A stretch of DNA of 64,000 nucleotides from Fructobacillus apis (GCF_023893635.1 NZ_JAMWYK010000002.1:186001-250000); one strand, 5' to 3'; positions 1 to 8,444 are shown, counted from the first letter of the stretch. Notes: a model not told the origin generated them from the sequence alone. A program made the numbers and translations.

Positions 1-2
1 AG

Positions 3-1091
3 GGTGGTCCAAAACAAAAGGGCGGTCCTGGTAAGGGTGGCATGGGCGGTGGAAACTCTGCCTTTGCCATCGGTTCAGCCGGTCCGTTCCGACTCTTCCA
101 GTCGGACTTAGGATCACAAATTGGTTGGTTCCTCCCCTTTGCCTTCCTTGGAATGGGAACGGGTCTCTGGGCCTTCCGTAATAAGCAAAACAAGTGGTAC
201 CAGCTAAGCAAACGACAACAAGAGACGTTGCTCTGGTCCGGCTGGTTCGTTCCGGTCTACGGCTTCTTCTCCGTCGCTTCCTTCTTCCACCCTTACTACA
301 CCATCATGTTGGCGCCGGCCATCGCAGCCTTGACGGCCATCGCCGTTGTGGCAACGGTAAAGATGGTGAAGGAAGGCACCAAAAATGAACGACTCGTTGC
401 GAAGGGCTTTATGGGCCTCACCATAGTCGGAACGGCGGCTCTCCAGGCATACTATGCTTGGTCCTACTACCCAGTCGTTGCCATTACCATTGTTGTGATG
501 GCAATCGCAGCAACCGCCCTGCTCGTCATCCCCAATCCAATTAACAAGCAAATCAAAATCGCTTCCGCCATTTTGGTTCTCTCCCTGCTTTCAGGATTCT
601 GGGCGTTGACGCCAACGCTTTCGCACAACTCCGCAGCCATCCCAGCTGCCAGCCCAAGCTTACTGAGCCAAAAGGGTTCTTCTGACATGGGTGGTCAAGT
701 GGATAGCGAACTTCTCTCATACGTCGAAAAGAATCAGGAAAAAGCAAAGTACCTCTTCGCCACGACGGATTCGAACTCCGCTTCTGGTTACATCATCAAA
801 TCCAAGAAGGCCGTCATGGCGCTTGGTGGATACAACGGTACCGATCCGACGATGACACTTTCTCAGTTTAAGAAGCTGGTGAAATCTGGTGAACTCCGCT
901 ACTTCGTTGTTGGAAACACCAAGTCTTCAACGGGTAACATCGCAAAGATTCTCTCATGGGTTCAAGAAAACGGCACGCAAGTGACTTATTCAAACACTTC
1001 AAAGAACAACAGCAACCAACAGCAAGGACCACAAATGGGTGGTGGCTCTGGAAACAGCACGCTCTACGACCTCTCAAGCCTTGCAAAATAA
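3..1091 (+). CDS. GT-C membrane glycosyltransferase, YkcB/ArnT-like (5' end outside window)
   Basis: The reading frame is open to the left window edge, so the N-terminal catalytic part is missing. What remains starts in a Gly/Lys-rich loop (GGPKQKGG...), continues through several hydrophobic helices, and ends in an extracytoplasmic domain of about 140 residues with a Ser/Asn/Gln-rich tail. This resembles the YkcB/ArnT-like GT-C family, which moves a sugar from an undecaprenyl-phosphate carrier onto a cell-envelope polymer outside the membrane. The next gene, 15 bp downstream, encodes the matching GT2 enzyme that would charge the carrier, which supports this role. The acceptor and the sugar cannot be read from the sequence. 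Confidence 0.72.
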   Translation, partial: GGPKQKGGPGKGGMGGGNSAFAIGSAGPFRLFQSDLGSQIGWFLPFAFLGMGTGLWAFRNKQNKWYQLSKRQQETLLWSGWFVPVYGFFSVASFFHPYYTIMLAPAIAALTAIAVVATVKMVKEGTKNERLVAKGFMGLTIVGTAALQAYYAWSYYPVVAITIVVMAIAATALLVIPNPINKQIKIASAILVLSLLSGFWALTPTLSHNSAAIPAASPSLLSQKGSSDMGGQVDSELLSYVEKNQEKAKYLFATTDSNSASGYIIKSKKAVMALGGYNGTDPTMTLSQFKKLVKSGELRYFVVGNTKSSTGNIAKILSWVQENGTQVTYSNTSKNNSNQQQGPQMGGGSGNSTLYDLSSLAK

Positions 1092-1106
1092 CGAAAGGAG
1101 TCGCAT

Positions 1107-2108
1107 ATGAGGACACAGACGCAAAAAGCCCCCACTCTGGCGCTGATTCTTCCGGCCTATAACGAAGAAGAAGGCCTCATTCAGACCGTTGTGAAGCTCG
1201 GCCAAATAAAGGATCGTCTGCTCGCACACGATGCCATCGCAGAAGACTCCTACATTCTAATCGTCGATGATGGATCGAAGGACGAGACCTACAAGGTGAT
1301 GAAATCACTTCAATCAACGACAGCAGACATCAAAACAGTTAAACTCTCCCGTAATTTTGGACACCAAAACGCCTTAATGGCCGGTCTCCAAGAATCGGTG
1401 GCAAGCTCGGATATGACGATTACGCTAGACGCCAACTTGCAGGACAATCCGGACATCATCGAAGAGATGGTGACCAAGTACCGCAAGGGTTTTGACATTG
1501 TTTACGCCGTTCGTTCGAACCGGGAAAACGACACCTGGTTTAAGAAGAACTCGGCGGAAGCCTTCTACAAATTCGCGGCTTGGTTGGGTGTCGAACTTGT
1601 TCCAAACCACGCGGATTTCCGCCTGATGTCAAAACGGGCGGTCCAGGCGCTGCTCAGCATGCCGGAACGTAATCTCTTTCTTCGGGCCATGGTCCCAAGG
1701 ATTGGGTACCCGCAAACCACTGTGGAATACGTTCGCGGGGTGCGCAAGGCTGGTGAATCAAAGTATCCCCTTAAAAAGATGCTCGCCTTTGCCGTCGATG
1801 GCATCACATCCTTTTCGGTCAAACCGCTTCAGTTACTCTTTTACCTGGGGCTCGTCATCTCTTCTGTGGCGGGCATCGAAATCACCTACACCTTGGTTCA
1901 AAAGGCCATTGGTGATCCAACCGCTGGTTGGTCCTCCCTCATGATTTCGATTTGGTTACTCGGTGGTTTAAACCTCACCGCTTTTGGTATTATCGGCACC
2001 TACATCGGTAAAATTTTTACCGAGACAAAGGCTCGCCCACTCTTTTACATCGAAGAGGAGAAAAATCCAGGACTAAACCGACGCTTTACAATGAAACAAG
2101 CCCAGTAA
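1107..2108 (+). CDS. GT2 polyprenyl-phosphate glycosyltransferase (GtrB/YkcC-like)
   Basis: A 333-residue GT-A enzyme with two C-terminal membrane helices (about 230-255 and 275-300). It should transfer a sugar from a nucleotide-sugar to undecaprenyl phosphate on the cytoplasmic face. Visible motifs are LPAYNEEEGL near the N-terminus, DDGSKDET around residue 55, the metal-site block LDANLQDNPD around 108 (DAN in place of the usual DAD), and the GtrB-type motif RKAGESKYPLKK before the helices. AAGGAG lies 8 bp before the ATG. It forms a two-gene operon with the GT-C enzyme upstream and is closed by a strong terminator. Confidence 0.87.
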   Translation: MRTQTQKAPTLALILPAYNEEEGLIQTVVKLGQIKDRLLAHDAIAEDSYILIVDDGSKDETYKVMKSLQSTTADIKTVKLSRNFGHQNALMAGLQESVASSDMTITLDANLQDNPDIIEEMVTKYRKGFDIVYAVRSNRENDTWFKKNSAEAFYKFAAWLGVELVPNHADFRLMSKRAVQALLSMPERNLFLRAMVPRIGYPQTTVEYVRGVRKAGESKYPLKKMLAFAVDGITSFSVKPLQLLFYLGLVISSVAGIEITYTLVQKAIGDPTAGWSSLMISIWLLGGLNLTAFGIIGTYIGKIFTETKARPLFYIEEEKNPGLNRRFTMKQAQ

Positions 2109-2124
2109 GGTCCATGATCGAATC

Positions 2125-2158
2125 AGTCGCATCCGTCCCCCACGGATGCGACTTTTTT
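2125..2158 (+). terminator. Rho-independent terminator after the glycosyltransferase pair
   Basis: Perfect 12-bp stem (AGTCGCATCCGT with its complement), 5-nt C-rich loop, followed by a T run. Confidence 0.93.
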
Positions 2159-2181
2159 AGTGGTATCAATCTTTTGGACAC

Positions 2182-2207
2182 AAAAAAAAGCTTACCGAAG
2201 TAAGCTT
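2182..2207 (-). terminator. Terminator of the quinone reductase gene
   Basis: 8-bp stem AAGCTTAC with loop TTCG on the minus strand and eight T residues after it. It touches the stop codon of the gene. Confidence 0.88.
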
Positions 2208-2819
2208 TTATTCAGCCCCAATTTTCACCAAGGCTTCTTTTGAATCTTTAATGGCGACCTTGTAGATATCCTGAGCGCAACGCTCCATGTAAGCTAACTT
2301 TTTACGGTCGTCTTTCATCTCACACATGCCGGTAAGGATGCGTGTTCGTTCTAACTTGATGCCAACACGACCTAAAATGTCGCGCCTCCAGTGCGTCACG
2401 ATGGAACCAAAGCGACGTTGGAAGTATGCCGGACGGTCACTGGTCAAAAACAAGTCGGCCGTGCGTCCGTGCAGTAGTCCTTCGAGATGTCGGAAGTTTG
2501 GCTGACGATAGGCAAAGCCTGGCGTCAACACCCGGTCCAACATTCCTTTCAAAACGGAGGGTTCTCCGCCCCACCAGATTGGGAAGAAGAAGCAAAGGCG
2601 GTCCGCCCAAGCAATCTTCTGTTGCAACTTGGTGATGTAATCCATTTCGGGCATCTTAACACGATGTCCATAACGCAATACGGGATCGAAATCGGCGATG
2701 GCCAAGTCAATGAATTGAACTTGCGTGCCTTCTTCAACCAAGTGCTCGTAGCTATGCATAGCATTCGCATGCGTAAATGACTGATCGTCGGGATGGCCTT
2801 GAATGATTAAAATGTTCAT
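2208..2819 (-). CDS. NAD(P)H-dependent quinone/FMN oxidoreductase, MdaB/KefF-like
   Basis: A 203-residue flavodoxin-fold protein. The N-terminal MNILIIQGHPDDQSFTHA carries the flavin-phosphate loop, and FFFPIWWGGEPSVLKGMLDR near residue 85 is the signature of the NQO/KefF/MdaB family. Such soluble FMN/FAD enzymes reduce quinones by two electrons, or guard potassium efflux systems. No kef gene lies nearby, so a general quinone-reductase role is more likely. The gene is monocistronic, with its own promoter and terminator. Its Shine-Dalgarno AAGGAG can pair with an upstream CTCCT. Confidence 0.85.
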   Translation of the reverse strand: MNILIIQGHPDDQSFTHANAMHSYEHLVEEGTQVQFIDLAIADFDPVLRYGHRVKMPEMDYITKLQQKIAWADRLCFFFPIWWGGEPSVLKGMLDRVLTPGFAYRQPNFRHLEGLLHGRTADLFLTSDRPAYFQRRFGSIVTHWRRDILGRVGIKLERTRILTGMCEMKDDRKKLAYMERCAQDIYKVAIKDSKEALVKIGAE

Positions 2820-2825
2820 TGTACG

Positions 2826-2848
2826 GCTCCTTAAATTTTTTTAGGAGC
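2826..2848 (-). promoter_or_regulatory. Hairpin that can sequester the Shine-Dalgarno site
   Basis: On the minus strand GCTCCT pairs with AGGAGC across an A/T-rich loop, and AAGGAG is the ribosome-binding site of the quinone reductase. This could damp translation. It could also be chance in an AT-rich leader. Confidence 0.35.
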
Positions 2849-2897
2849 TGCTTGTGTTAATGAAGCTTTAAGCAACTTATCTCAAACAAACCCCTAC

Positions 2898-2927
2898 ACT
2901 TTATCATGTTTGTTACGAATGTGTCAA
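2898..2927 (-). promoter_or_regulatory. Promoter of the quinone reductase gene
   Basis: -35 TTGACA, 18-bp spacer, -10 TAAAGT on the minus strand, about 75 bp upstream of the ATG. Confidence 0.65.
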
Positions 2928-2988
2928 TAAGAAAAACGACTGTAAACCCTTTCACGTCAAGCTTTTCGTAATTCTTATGACAATGCGG

Positions 2989-2994
2989 TATAAT
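2989..2994 (+). promoter_or_regulatory. -10 box of the Pr6Pr-type membrane protein gene
   Basis: Consensus TATAAT 38 bp before the start codon. No good -35 hexamer is seen at 16-18 bp. Confidence 0.45.
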
Positions 2995-3032
2995 TTGATA
3001 GTTATTTCTAAAATGAAAAAGGATTCTCTAAA

Positions 3033-3641
3033 ATGAAACAGAAATTCACGCTCAAAAACACTTACCGTTTCCTGCTCGTTGTTCTCGGAACGATTGGTTT
3101 GATGATCAACACGGAGTTGCAGTTACACTCGCTGTTGTACTACACGACGCTTTCAAACTTGCTCTGCTTGGTGTACTTTGCCTACTTGATCAGCACAAAG
3201 AAGGTGGAAACAGGAAACTTCAAGGGCGCCGTTACGCTGGCCATCACCGTGACGATGCTCATCTACTGGTTGATTTTAGCGCCTTACAGTTTCAATGTGC
3301 ACGGTGCCTTTGAGATGACCGGTGCCCTGTCCGTTCACTTATTCTTGCCTTTGGCTGTCATCTTAGACTGGATTTTCTTTGATCAAAAGGGCCAGTTTAC
3401 GAAGAAGGCCCCCGTTTACTGGTTGGCCATTCCGCTCAGCTACTACGCCTTTACCGTCGTTGCGGCCACGCTCAAGGTGGTTTACCCGCTGACCAACACG
3501 CACTACCCATACTACTTCATCGATTCGAACATGTATGGCTGGACCCGCGTCTTCATCAACGTCATTTTCCTGACCCTGTTCTTCTTAGTACTCGGTTATG
3601 GATTCTACCGTCTTGATAAGAAGCTCGGTCAAAACAAATAA
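3033..3641 (+). CDS. Pr6Pr/FAR-17a-like six-helix membrane protein
   Basis: 202 residues, almost all in six hydrophobic helices, with short basic termini. Family resemblance is to the Pr6Pr membrane proteins common in lactic acid bacteria (LHSLLYYTTLSNLLCL in helix 2, the Asn/Tyr-rich SYYAFTVVAA helix, and the HYPYYFIDSNMYGW loop before the last helix). Some relatives (FAR-17a/AIG1) hydrolyse fatty-acid esters in eukaryotes, but the bacterial function is unknown. The gene is monocistronic, and its terminator is shared with the convergent gene. AAAGGA lies 7-12 bp before the ATG. Confidence 0.62.
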   Translation: MKQKFTLKNTYRFLLVVLGTIGLMINTELQLHSLLYYTTLSNLLCLVYFAYLISTKKVETGNFKGAVTLAITVTMLIYWLILAPYSFNVHGAFEMTGALSVHLFLPLAVILDWIFFDQKGQFTKKAPVYWLAIPLSYYAFTVVAATLKVVYPLTNTHYPYYFIDSNMYGWTRVFINVIFLTLFFLVLGYGFYRLDKKLGQNK

Positions 3642-3644
3642 CGA

Positions 3645-3677
3645 AAAAGACGACTCAAACCGAGTCGTCTTTTTTTA
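3645..3677. terminator. Bidirectional terminator between convergent genes
   Basis: 9-bp stem AGACGACTC with 5-nt loop, A run on the left and T run on the right. It serves the genes on both sides. Confidence 0.9.
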
Positions 3678-3681
3678 TCGC

Positions 3682-4311
3682 TTATTTTTCTTGACCGTAA
3701 CGCTTCAAAAGTTCGTTCAGGTAATTCGCTGGGCTTTGCCCAAGCATTTCGTTTTCTTGCTTGGAAAGGGTCACGTTGACATAGTCAAAGGCGGCCATGC
3801 CCGAAAGGTGTACCCCAAAGCTTTGGCTGTATTCGCTTTCCTGGTTCAACTTGTAGGATTCGATTTCGTCGAACTTTCCTTGCACATAAGCGTCCTTTTG
3901 GCTGTCGTCCAAGATGAAAAGCAAGCGTTGTTTTGCTTGATCCACCCAGAGGCCATCGCCCAAGTTAACGGCCTGATTTTCCTTAAAATCGGCCAAAACA
4001 CGGTCCAAGAAGAGCTTCTTCAAGGGTTTCTTTTTCTCGTTTTTTTCCGTCGTTTCGTCTTCTTCATCCACCGAGCGTGGCTGACTTCCTTCAAAGACCT
4101 TATTTAGCTTCTCTGCGCGCTTTTTACGTCCAATTCGAGCAAATACCCAGCAAACCAGGATAATGCCTAGAATCCAGAAAATATGCGTAAGAAGGAAGGC
4201 TAAAATCAACAAGCCGAGCAACACTAAAATAATAACTGGCGCCCAAGCTAAAAACTCGATGCAGAGCCAAAAAAATAGAATGGTGAGCACAATTAATCCA
4301 AATAAAATCAT
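3682..4311 (-). CDS. Membrane protein of unknown function
   Basis: I do not recognise a family. Start chosen at MILFGLIVLTI because AAGGA lies 9 bp upstream; a longer reading to 4377 would run into the ssrA terminator. The 209-residue product has two or three very hydrophobic N-terminal helices (residues 1-70), then an RIGRKKR stop-transfer stretch, a charged Glu/Lys-rich linker and a soluble cytoplasmic domain of about 110 residues. The domain order suggests a membrane-anchored cytoplasmic domain. It is the last gene before the convergent terminator and follows ssrA. Confidence 0.6.
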   Translation of the reverse strand: MILFGLIVLTILFFWLCIEFLAWAPVIILVLLGLLILAFLLTHIFWILGIILVCWVFARIGRKKRAEKLNKVFEGSQPRSVDEEDETTEKNEKKKPLKKLFLDRVLADFKENQAVNLGDGLWVDQAKQRLLFILDDSQKDAYVQGKFDEIESYKLNQESEYSQSFGVHLSGMAAFDYVNVTLSKQENEMLGQSPANYLNELLKRYGQEK

Positions 4312-4359
4312 TTGATCATCCTTTTCATGAAGATTTTTGTCTAGTATAAACGCTTTTAA

Positions 4360-4393
4360 CAAAAAAGACAGCTTCAATTTCTTGAAACTGTCT
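4360..4393 (-). terminator. Terminator of ssrA
   Basis: 12-bp stem AGACAGTTTCAA / TTGAAGCTGTCT with loop GAAA and six T on the minus strand, just after the mature tmRNA 3' end. Confidence 0.9.
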
Positions 4394-4399
4394 CACTTA

Positions 4400-4754
4400 T
4401 GGACTTGAGGGGAGTCGAACCCCTGTCCAAACCATCCGCCACATAAGCGTCTACATTCATAGGGCAATCATTATTACCGCAACCAAAGCAGCCATTGTCC
4501 AGAACTTGACTTTGGCCGGGACCTAATTGGTTTTAAATTCAACCGCGCAGGCATCGTCATTGAATCGAGCTAACCATTTATAAAAGCAGACTCACCATGT
4601 TAGCCTAGCAAGCATGCCCACGAGTCACTGGTTTTTAGGCAGCGACAGCGTAAGAGTTATTGTTTTTTGCAGTTAAATTTCTGCCCGCTTAACGCCCGGA
4701 CGGCGGAATGCAGCTAATGCTCGTAATAGCCTGTCGAATTCCGGAAACAAGCCC
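4400..4754 (-). ncRNA. ssrA: tmRNA (transfer-messenger RNA)
   Basis: It rescues stalled ribosomes and tags the nascent chain for proteolysis. The tRNA-like ends are visible: 5' GGGCTTGTTTCCGGAATTCGACAGG-type sequence at 4754 pairing with CAAGTCC near 4401, and a T arm with GGTTCGACTCCCC. The mRNA part at 4635-4670 encodes the tag AKNNNSYAVAA followed by TAA. The discriminator A is at 4400 and the CCA tail does not appear to be encoded. Length is about 355 nt, normal for Lactobacillales. Exact ends are inferred from the acceptor stem. Confidence 0.95.
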
Positions 4755-4789
4755 AAAAGAAAAAGTGCTGAAGAAATCTTCTTCAGCAC
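4755..4789 (-). terminator. Terminator of the acc/fab operon
   Basis: 11-bp stem GTGCTGAAGAA / TTCTTCAGCAC with a 3-nt loop, followed on the minus strand by TTTTTCTTTT directly before the 5' end of ssrA. Confidence 0.88.
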
Positions 4790-4791
4790 CA

Positions 4792-4819
4792 ATTATAGCA
4801 GATATCAAAGTCGCTTCAA
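4792..4819 (-). promoter_or_regulatory. Promoter of ssrA, overlapping the acc terminator
   Basis: -35 TTGAAG, 16-bp spacer, -10 TATAAT on the minus strand, placed between the accA stop codon and the terminator hairpin. The predicted start point (about 4785) falls inside the left arm of that hairpin. Confidence 0.75.
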
Positions 4820-4837
4820 CCGCAACTTTATGCCATT

Positions 4838-5635
4838 TTAGAATGCGCGGTAGCGTTGGCGACGTTCGTGAACCAATTCTTCCGGTGCAAGTGATTGCAT
4901 CTCGCGGAATTCTTCGTCCAACTTCGTTTGCATACCGGCAAAAATCTTTTCATGACGGTGGTTTTCAGGGATAACCTCGTCGATGACCTTCTTTTCAAGC
5001 AAGTCGGCAGGCGTGATACCCATGATACCAGCGGCTTCATCAGCACGCTTGGCGTCCTTCCACAAGATGGAAGCAAAACCTTCCGGTGACAAGATGGAGT
5101 ACGTGGCGTTTTCAAACATCCACACTTGGTCGGCGGCAGCCAAGGCCAAGGCACCACCTGATCCACCTTCACCGTAGATGATGGCGATCATTGGCACCGT
5201 CAATTTCATGGATTCCAAGATGGATTGGGCGATGGCGTCCCCTTGTCCGTGCGCTTCAGCATCCTTTCCAGGAAAGGCACCAGGCGTGTTGATCAACGTC
5301 ACGATTGGACGGTTGAACTTGTCCGCCTGCTTCATCAAACGCATGGCCTTGCGGTAACCCCAAGGCTGTGGTGAACCGTTTCGCTTTGACAACTTGTCGT
5401 TGATGTCCGTTCCTTTATCGATGGCAATCACCGTAACGGGTTGTCCCTTCAAGCGGGCAATTCCACCAATGACAGAAGTATCGTCAGCACACAAGCGGTC
5501 CCCGTGGAATTCGATAAAGTCAGTAAAGAGACCGTTGATCAATTCGCGGGCCATGAAGCGGTCTTCACGTGACTTCTTCACGACTTCGGCCGGGTTAACG
5601 TCTTTTTTAAACATCGTTTTAACAAATTCAAACAT
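4838..5635 (-). CDS. accA: Acetyl-CoA carboxylase carboxyltransferase subunit alpha
   Basis: 265 residues. With AccD it forms the heterotetramer that transfers carboxylate from biotinyl-AccB to acetyl-CoA, giving malonyl-CoA for fatty-acid synthesis in the cytoplasm. Crotonase-fold motifs are visible: NTPGAFPGKDAEAHGQG and the oxyanion region IIYGEGGSGGALALAAADQV, followed by SILSPEGFASILWKD. It is shorter than E. coli AccA because the N-terminal helical extension is reduced, as usual in Lactobacillales. It is the last gene of the operon, one base after accD. Confidence 0.97.
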   Translation of the reverse strand: MFEFVKTMFKKDVNPAEVVKKSREDRFMARELINGLFTDFIEFHGDRLCADDTSVIGGIARLKGQPVTVIAIDKGTDINDKLSKRNGSPQPWGYRKAMRLMKQADKFNRPIVTLINTPGAFPGKDAEAHGQGDAIAQSILESMKLTVPMIAIIYGEGGSGGALALAAADQVWMFENATYSILSPEGFASILWKDAKRADEAAGIMGITPADLLEKKVIDEVIPENHRHEKIFAGMQTKLDEEFREMQSLAPEELVHERRQRYRAF

Positions 5636-5636
5636 C

Positions 5637-6476
5637 TTAACCCTCCTTGTGGTGCATGGAAACGATTTGTCCGATTACTTGCGCCATGTCTTGGCGCTTC
5701 ACAATCTTGTCGACGAATCCGTGTTCAAGCAGTGTTTCCACACGTTGGAAGTCCTTTGGCAACTTTTCGTGAATCGTTGATTCAATCACGCGAGCACCAG
5801 CAAATCCAACCAAGGCGTGTGGTTCTGCCAAGGTCACGTCCCCTTGCATGGCAAAGGAAGCCGTGACACCACCGGTCGTTGGGTCAGTCAAGACAACCAA
5901 GTACAAGAGACCGGCTTCTTGGTGAGCCGCAACAGCCGCTGACACCTTGGCCATTTGCATCAAGGAGTTGATTCCTTCTTGCATACGGGCTCCACCGGAA
6001 GCCGTAAAGAGGACAACCGGCAACTTGTTTTCCGTGGCGTGTTCGAAAAGGCGGGTAATCTTTTCACCAGTCTTTGAACCAAGTGATCCCATCATGAAGT
6101 ATGAGTCCATGATTCCAAGGGCCACTTGTTCACCAGCAATGTTACCAGTACCAGTCAAAACGGATTCTTTCATGTCCGTTTGCTTCTTGGCACGGTCAAG
6201 CTTTGCTTGGTAACCTGGGAAGTCGGTTTGATCAATTGTCAATTCAGAATCGAATTCCACGAAGTTTGTCGCAAACAAGGCAACGCGTTCGCGAGCCTGC
6301 AAGCGGAAACCGTAATCACAGTTTGGACATACTCGGTAGTCGCCCAATTCCTTGTTGTAAATTTGCTTTCCACAGTATGGGCAAGCTAGAAAGAGACCGT
6401 CAGGAATCCGGTCACGAACGGCGTCCGTGACTTTAATTTTGTTATTATCCGTTTTTTTAGAAGAAAACAAATCCAT
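5637..6476 (-). CDS. accD: Acetyl-CoA carboxylase carboxyltransferase subunit beta
   Basis: 279 residues. Partner of AccA in the carboxyltransferase. The N-terminal zinc ribbon is intact (CPYCGKQIYNKELGD followed by CPNC, residues about 33-55), and the crotonase core shows TASGGARMQEGINSLMQMAK and GDVTLAEPHALVGFAG. The Shine-Dalgarno-like GGAGAAGGG lies about 13-20 bp before the ATG, with a GGGC-CTA-GCCC hairpin in between, so spacing may be bridged by structure. The gap to accC (60 bp) is long for this operon. Confidence 0.97.
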   Translation of the reverse strand: MDLFSSKKTDNNKIKVTDAVRDRIPDGLFLACPYCGKQIYNKELGDYRVCPNCDYGFRLQARERVALFATNFVEFDSELTIDQTDFPGYQAKLDRAKKQTDMKESVLTGTGNIAGEQVALGIMDSYFMMGSLGSKTGEKITRLFEHATENKLPVVLFTASGGARMQEGINSLMQMAKVSAAVAAHQEAGLLYLVVLTDPTTGGVTASFAMQGDVTLAEPHALVGFAGARVIESTIHEKLPKDFQRVETLLEHGFVDKIVKRQDMAQVIGQIVSMHHKEG

Positions 6477-6536
6477 ATCGTTTGGGCTAGGCCCTTCTCC
6501 CTTCGTTGGTTGGACAAACGTCCTTCCGTCAGAAAA

Positions 6537-7922
6537 TTATTCAGCTTCGTTTGAAGATGTGAGCGTCTTTTCCCATTCTGGCAAGAAGTGGTTTTCCAAA
6601 TACTTCGTCGTGAAGACGTCGTTTTTGATTCCTTCGTCTTGCAACAAAGCCAATTGGAAGTCCTTTGACGTTGAAACACCAACAACGGACGTTTCGTCGA
6701 TGATGCGTTCCAACTTTGCCAAAGCTTCTTCACGAGTATCGTCGTGTGCAATCAACTTTGCAATCATTGAATCGTAGAATGGTTGAATCATGTCCCCGTT
6801 GTAGAGGGCAGAATCAATACGGACACCAGGTCCACCGGTTGGCAAGAAGACGAAGTCAATCTTACCAGCAGATGGTGCGAAGTTTGCTTCAGGCTTTTCA
6901 GCCGTCAAACGCATTTCGATGGCGTGTCCCTTAATCTTCACGTCTTCTTGCTTCACTGGCAATTCTTCACCAGCGGCAACCAAAACCTGCAAGCGAACCA
7001 AGTCCAAGCCCGTTACCATTTCTGAAACTGGGTGTTCAACCTGGATACGCGTGTTCATTTCCATGAAGTAGAACTTTCCTTCTTGGTCTTGCAAGAATTC
7101 AATCGTTCCCGTGTTTTCGTAATCGATGGCGTTAACGGCCTTCGTCACAACGTCCATCATGTCTTCACGCAATGCTGGCGTCATGGATGCGGCTGGTGAT
7201 TCTTCCATCACCTTTTGGTTACGACGTTGCAAAGAACAGTTACGTTCTGGCAAGCAGACGACGTTTCCGAAGTGGTCACGAACCACTTGCATTTCGATGT
7301 GGCGGCAATCAAGCATGACCTTTTCAAGGTACATGTGTTCGTCACCGTAGTTCAACTTGGCTTCGGCTTGGGCGTTGGTAAAGTTTTCTTCCAACTCTTC
7401 ATCCTTGTAGATGAAACGCATTCCCTTACCACCACCACCGGCAGCGGCCTTCAACAAAACGGGGTAACCGATTTCGTTAGCCACTTCACGGGCTTCATCC
7501 ACGTTGTGGATGTCACCAAGTGAACCAGGGATAACCGGAACTTGCGCCTTACGCATTTCGGCACGGGCGTGTTCCTTGTTACCCATCAAATCAATGGTTT
7601 CGGGACGGGGCCCAATCCACTTGATGTTCACATCACCGACCATTTCGGCGAACATGGCGTTTTCTGACAAGAATCCATAACCAGGGTGAATGGCTTCTGA
7701 ACCGGTCAAAACGGCAGCTGAAATGACATTCTTCATGTTGATGTAGGAATCAGCTGGCTTAGGTCCTCCAACACAGATCGCTTCGTCGGCGATTTGTACG
7801 TGAAGGGAGTTCTTATCTGCCGTTGAGTAGATGGCCACCGTCTTGATGCCCATTTCCTTCAACGTCCGGATGATTCGCACAGCGACTTCACCACGGTTTG
7901 CTACCAATACTTTTTTGAACAT
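6537..7922 (-). CDS. accC: Biotin carboxylase subunit of acetyl-CoA carboxylase
   Basis: 461 residues. It uses ATP and bicarbonate to carboxylate the biotin on AccB. The ATP-grasp fold is clear: N-terminal FKKVLVANRGEVAVRIIRT, glycine loop KAAAGGGGKGMRFI around residue 160, and the active-site block EMNTRIQVEHPVSEMVTG around 286. I start at MFKKVL (7922), where GGAG sits 8 bp upstream, rather than five codons earlier. The gene begins one base before the stop codon of fabZ2 ends, so the two are likely translationally coupled. Confidence 0.97.
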   Translation of the reverse strand: MFKKVLVANRGEVAVRIIRTLKEMGIKTVAIYSTADKNSLHVQIADEAICVGGPKPADSYINMKNVISAAVLTGSEAIHPGYGFLSENAMFAEMVGDVNIKWIGPRPETIDLMGNKEHARAEMRKAQVPVIPGSLGDIHNVDEAREVANEIGYPVLLKAAAGGGGKGMRFIYKDEELEENFTNAQAEAKLNYGDEHMYLEKVMLDCRHIEMQVVRDHFGNVVCLPERNCSLQRRNQKVMEESPAASMTPALREDMMDVVTKAVNAIDYENTGTIEFLQDQEGKFYFMEMNTRIQVEHPVSEMVTGLDLVRLQVLVAAGEELPVKQEDVKIKGHAIEMRLTAEKPEANFAPSAGKIDFVFLPTGGPGVRIDSALYNGDMIQPFYDSMIAKLIAHDDTREEALAKLERIIDETSVVGVSTSKDFQLALLQDEGIKNDVFTTKYLENHFLPEWEKTLTSSNEAE

Positions 7923-7923
7923 T

Positions 7924-8355
7924 TTAGTCTCCAACAATAAAGGTCAGTTCTGCGGTTGTTGCCTTCTTACCATTTACCCAAGCGATTCCCTTACCGGAAC
8001 CAACAGGGCCACGCAAGCGGTCCAAGACCACTTCGAGCTTCACTTGGTCACCTGGGCGAACCATCTTACGGTAACGGGCCTTCTTGATGCCACCGAAGTA
8101 AGCTGTCTTACCCTTGAATTCTGGCATTGAAAGCAATGCCACCGCACCAGCTTGTGCCAAGGCTTCAACAGTCAAAGCACCAGGGAAAGTTGGGTTACCA
8201 GGGAAGTGTCCTTGGAAGATTTCTTCGTTGATTGAGATGTTCTTCAAAGCAACACACTTTTCACCTGGAACCAGTTCTTCCACCGTGTCCAACATCAACA
8301 TTGGGTAACGGTGTGGCAAAATTTCTTGAATTTCTTGTGCGTTTAATACAGACAT
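7924..8355 (-). CDS. fabZ: 3-hydroxyacyl-ACP dehydratase, second FabZ of the operon
   Basis: 143-residue hot-dog-fold enzyme that dehydrates 3-hydroxyacyl-ACP to trans-2-enoyl-ACP. Conserved blocks are LPHRYPMLMLD near the N-terminus, and EIFQGHFPGNPTFPGALTVEALAQ with the catalytic His and Glu. It differs from the first dehydratase of the operon, which reads PGNPVMPGVLIIESLAQ. Placement between accB and accC matches fabZ2-type genes of lactobacilli, normally the housekeeping dehydratase for saturated chains. Its stop is adjacent to the accC start. Confidence 0.93.
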   Translation of the reverse strand: MSVLNAQEIQEILPHRYPMLMLDTVEELVPGEKCVALKNISINEEIFQGHFPGNPTFPGALTVEALAQAGAVALLSMPEFKGKTAYFGGIKKARYRKMVRPGDQVKLEVVLDRLRGPVGSGKGIAWVNGKKATTAELTFIVGD

Positions 8356-8444
8356 GTTTTCTCTCCTTTGATGCCTATGTATGCAAAGTAGGCCTTTGAC
8401 AACCTGCTTTGCGTAACAGCAGGGAATTGCCTACTGCTGGACAA

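Noticed and set aside
3598-4107. 169-codon plus-strand frame
   Set aside because: Antisense to the unknown membrane protein gene and crosses a strong bidirectional terminator.
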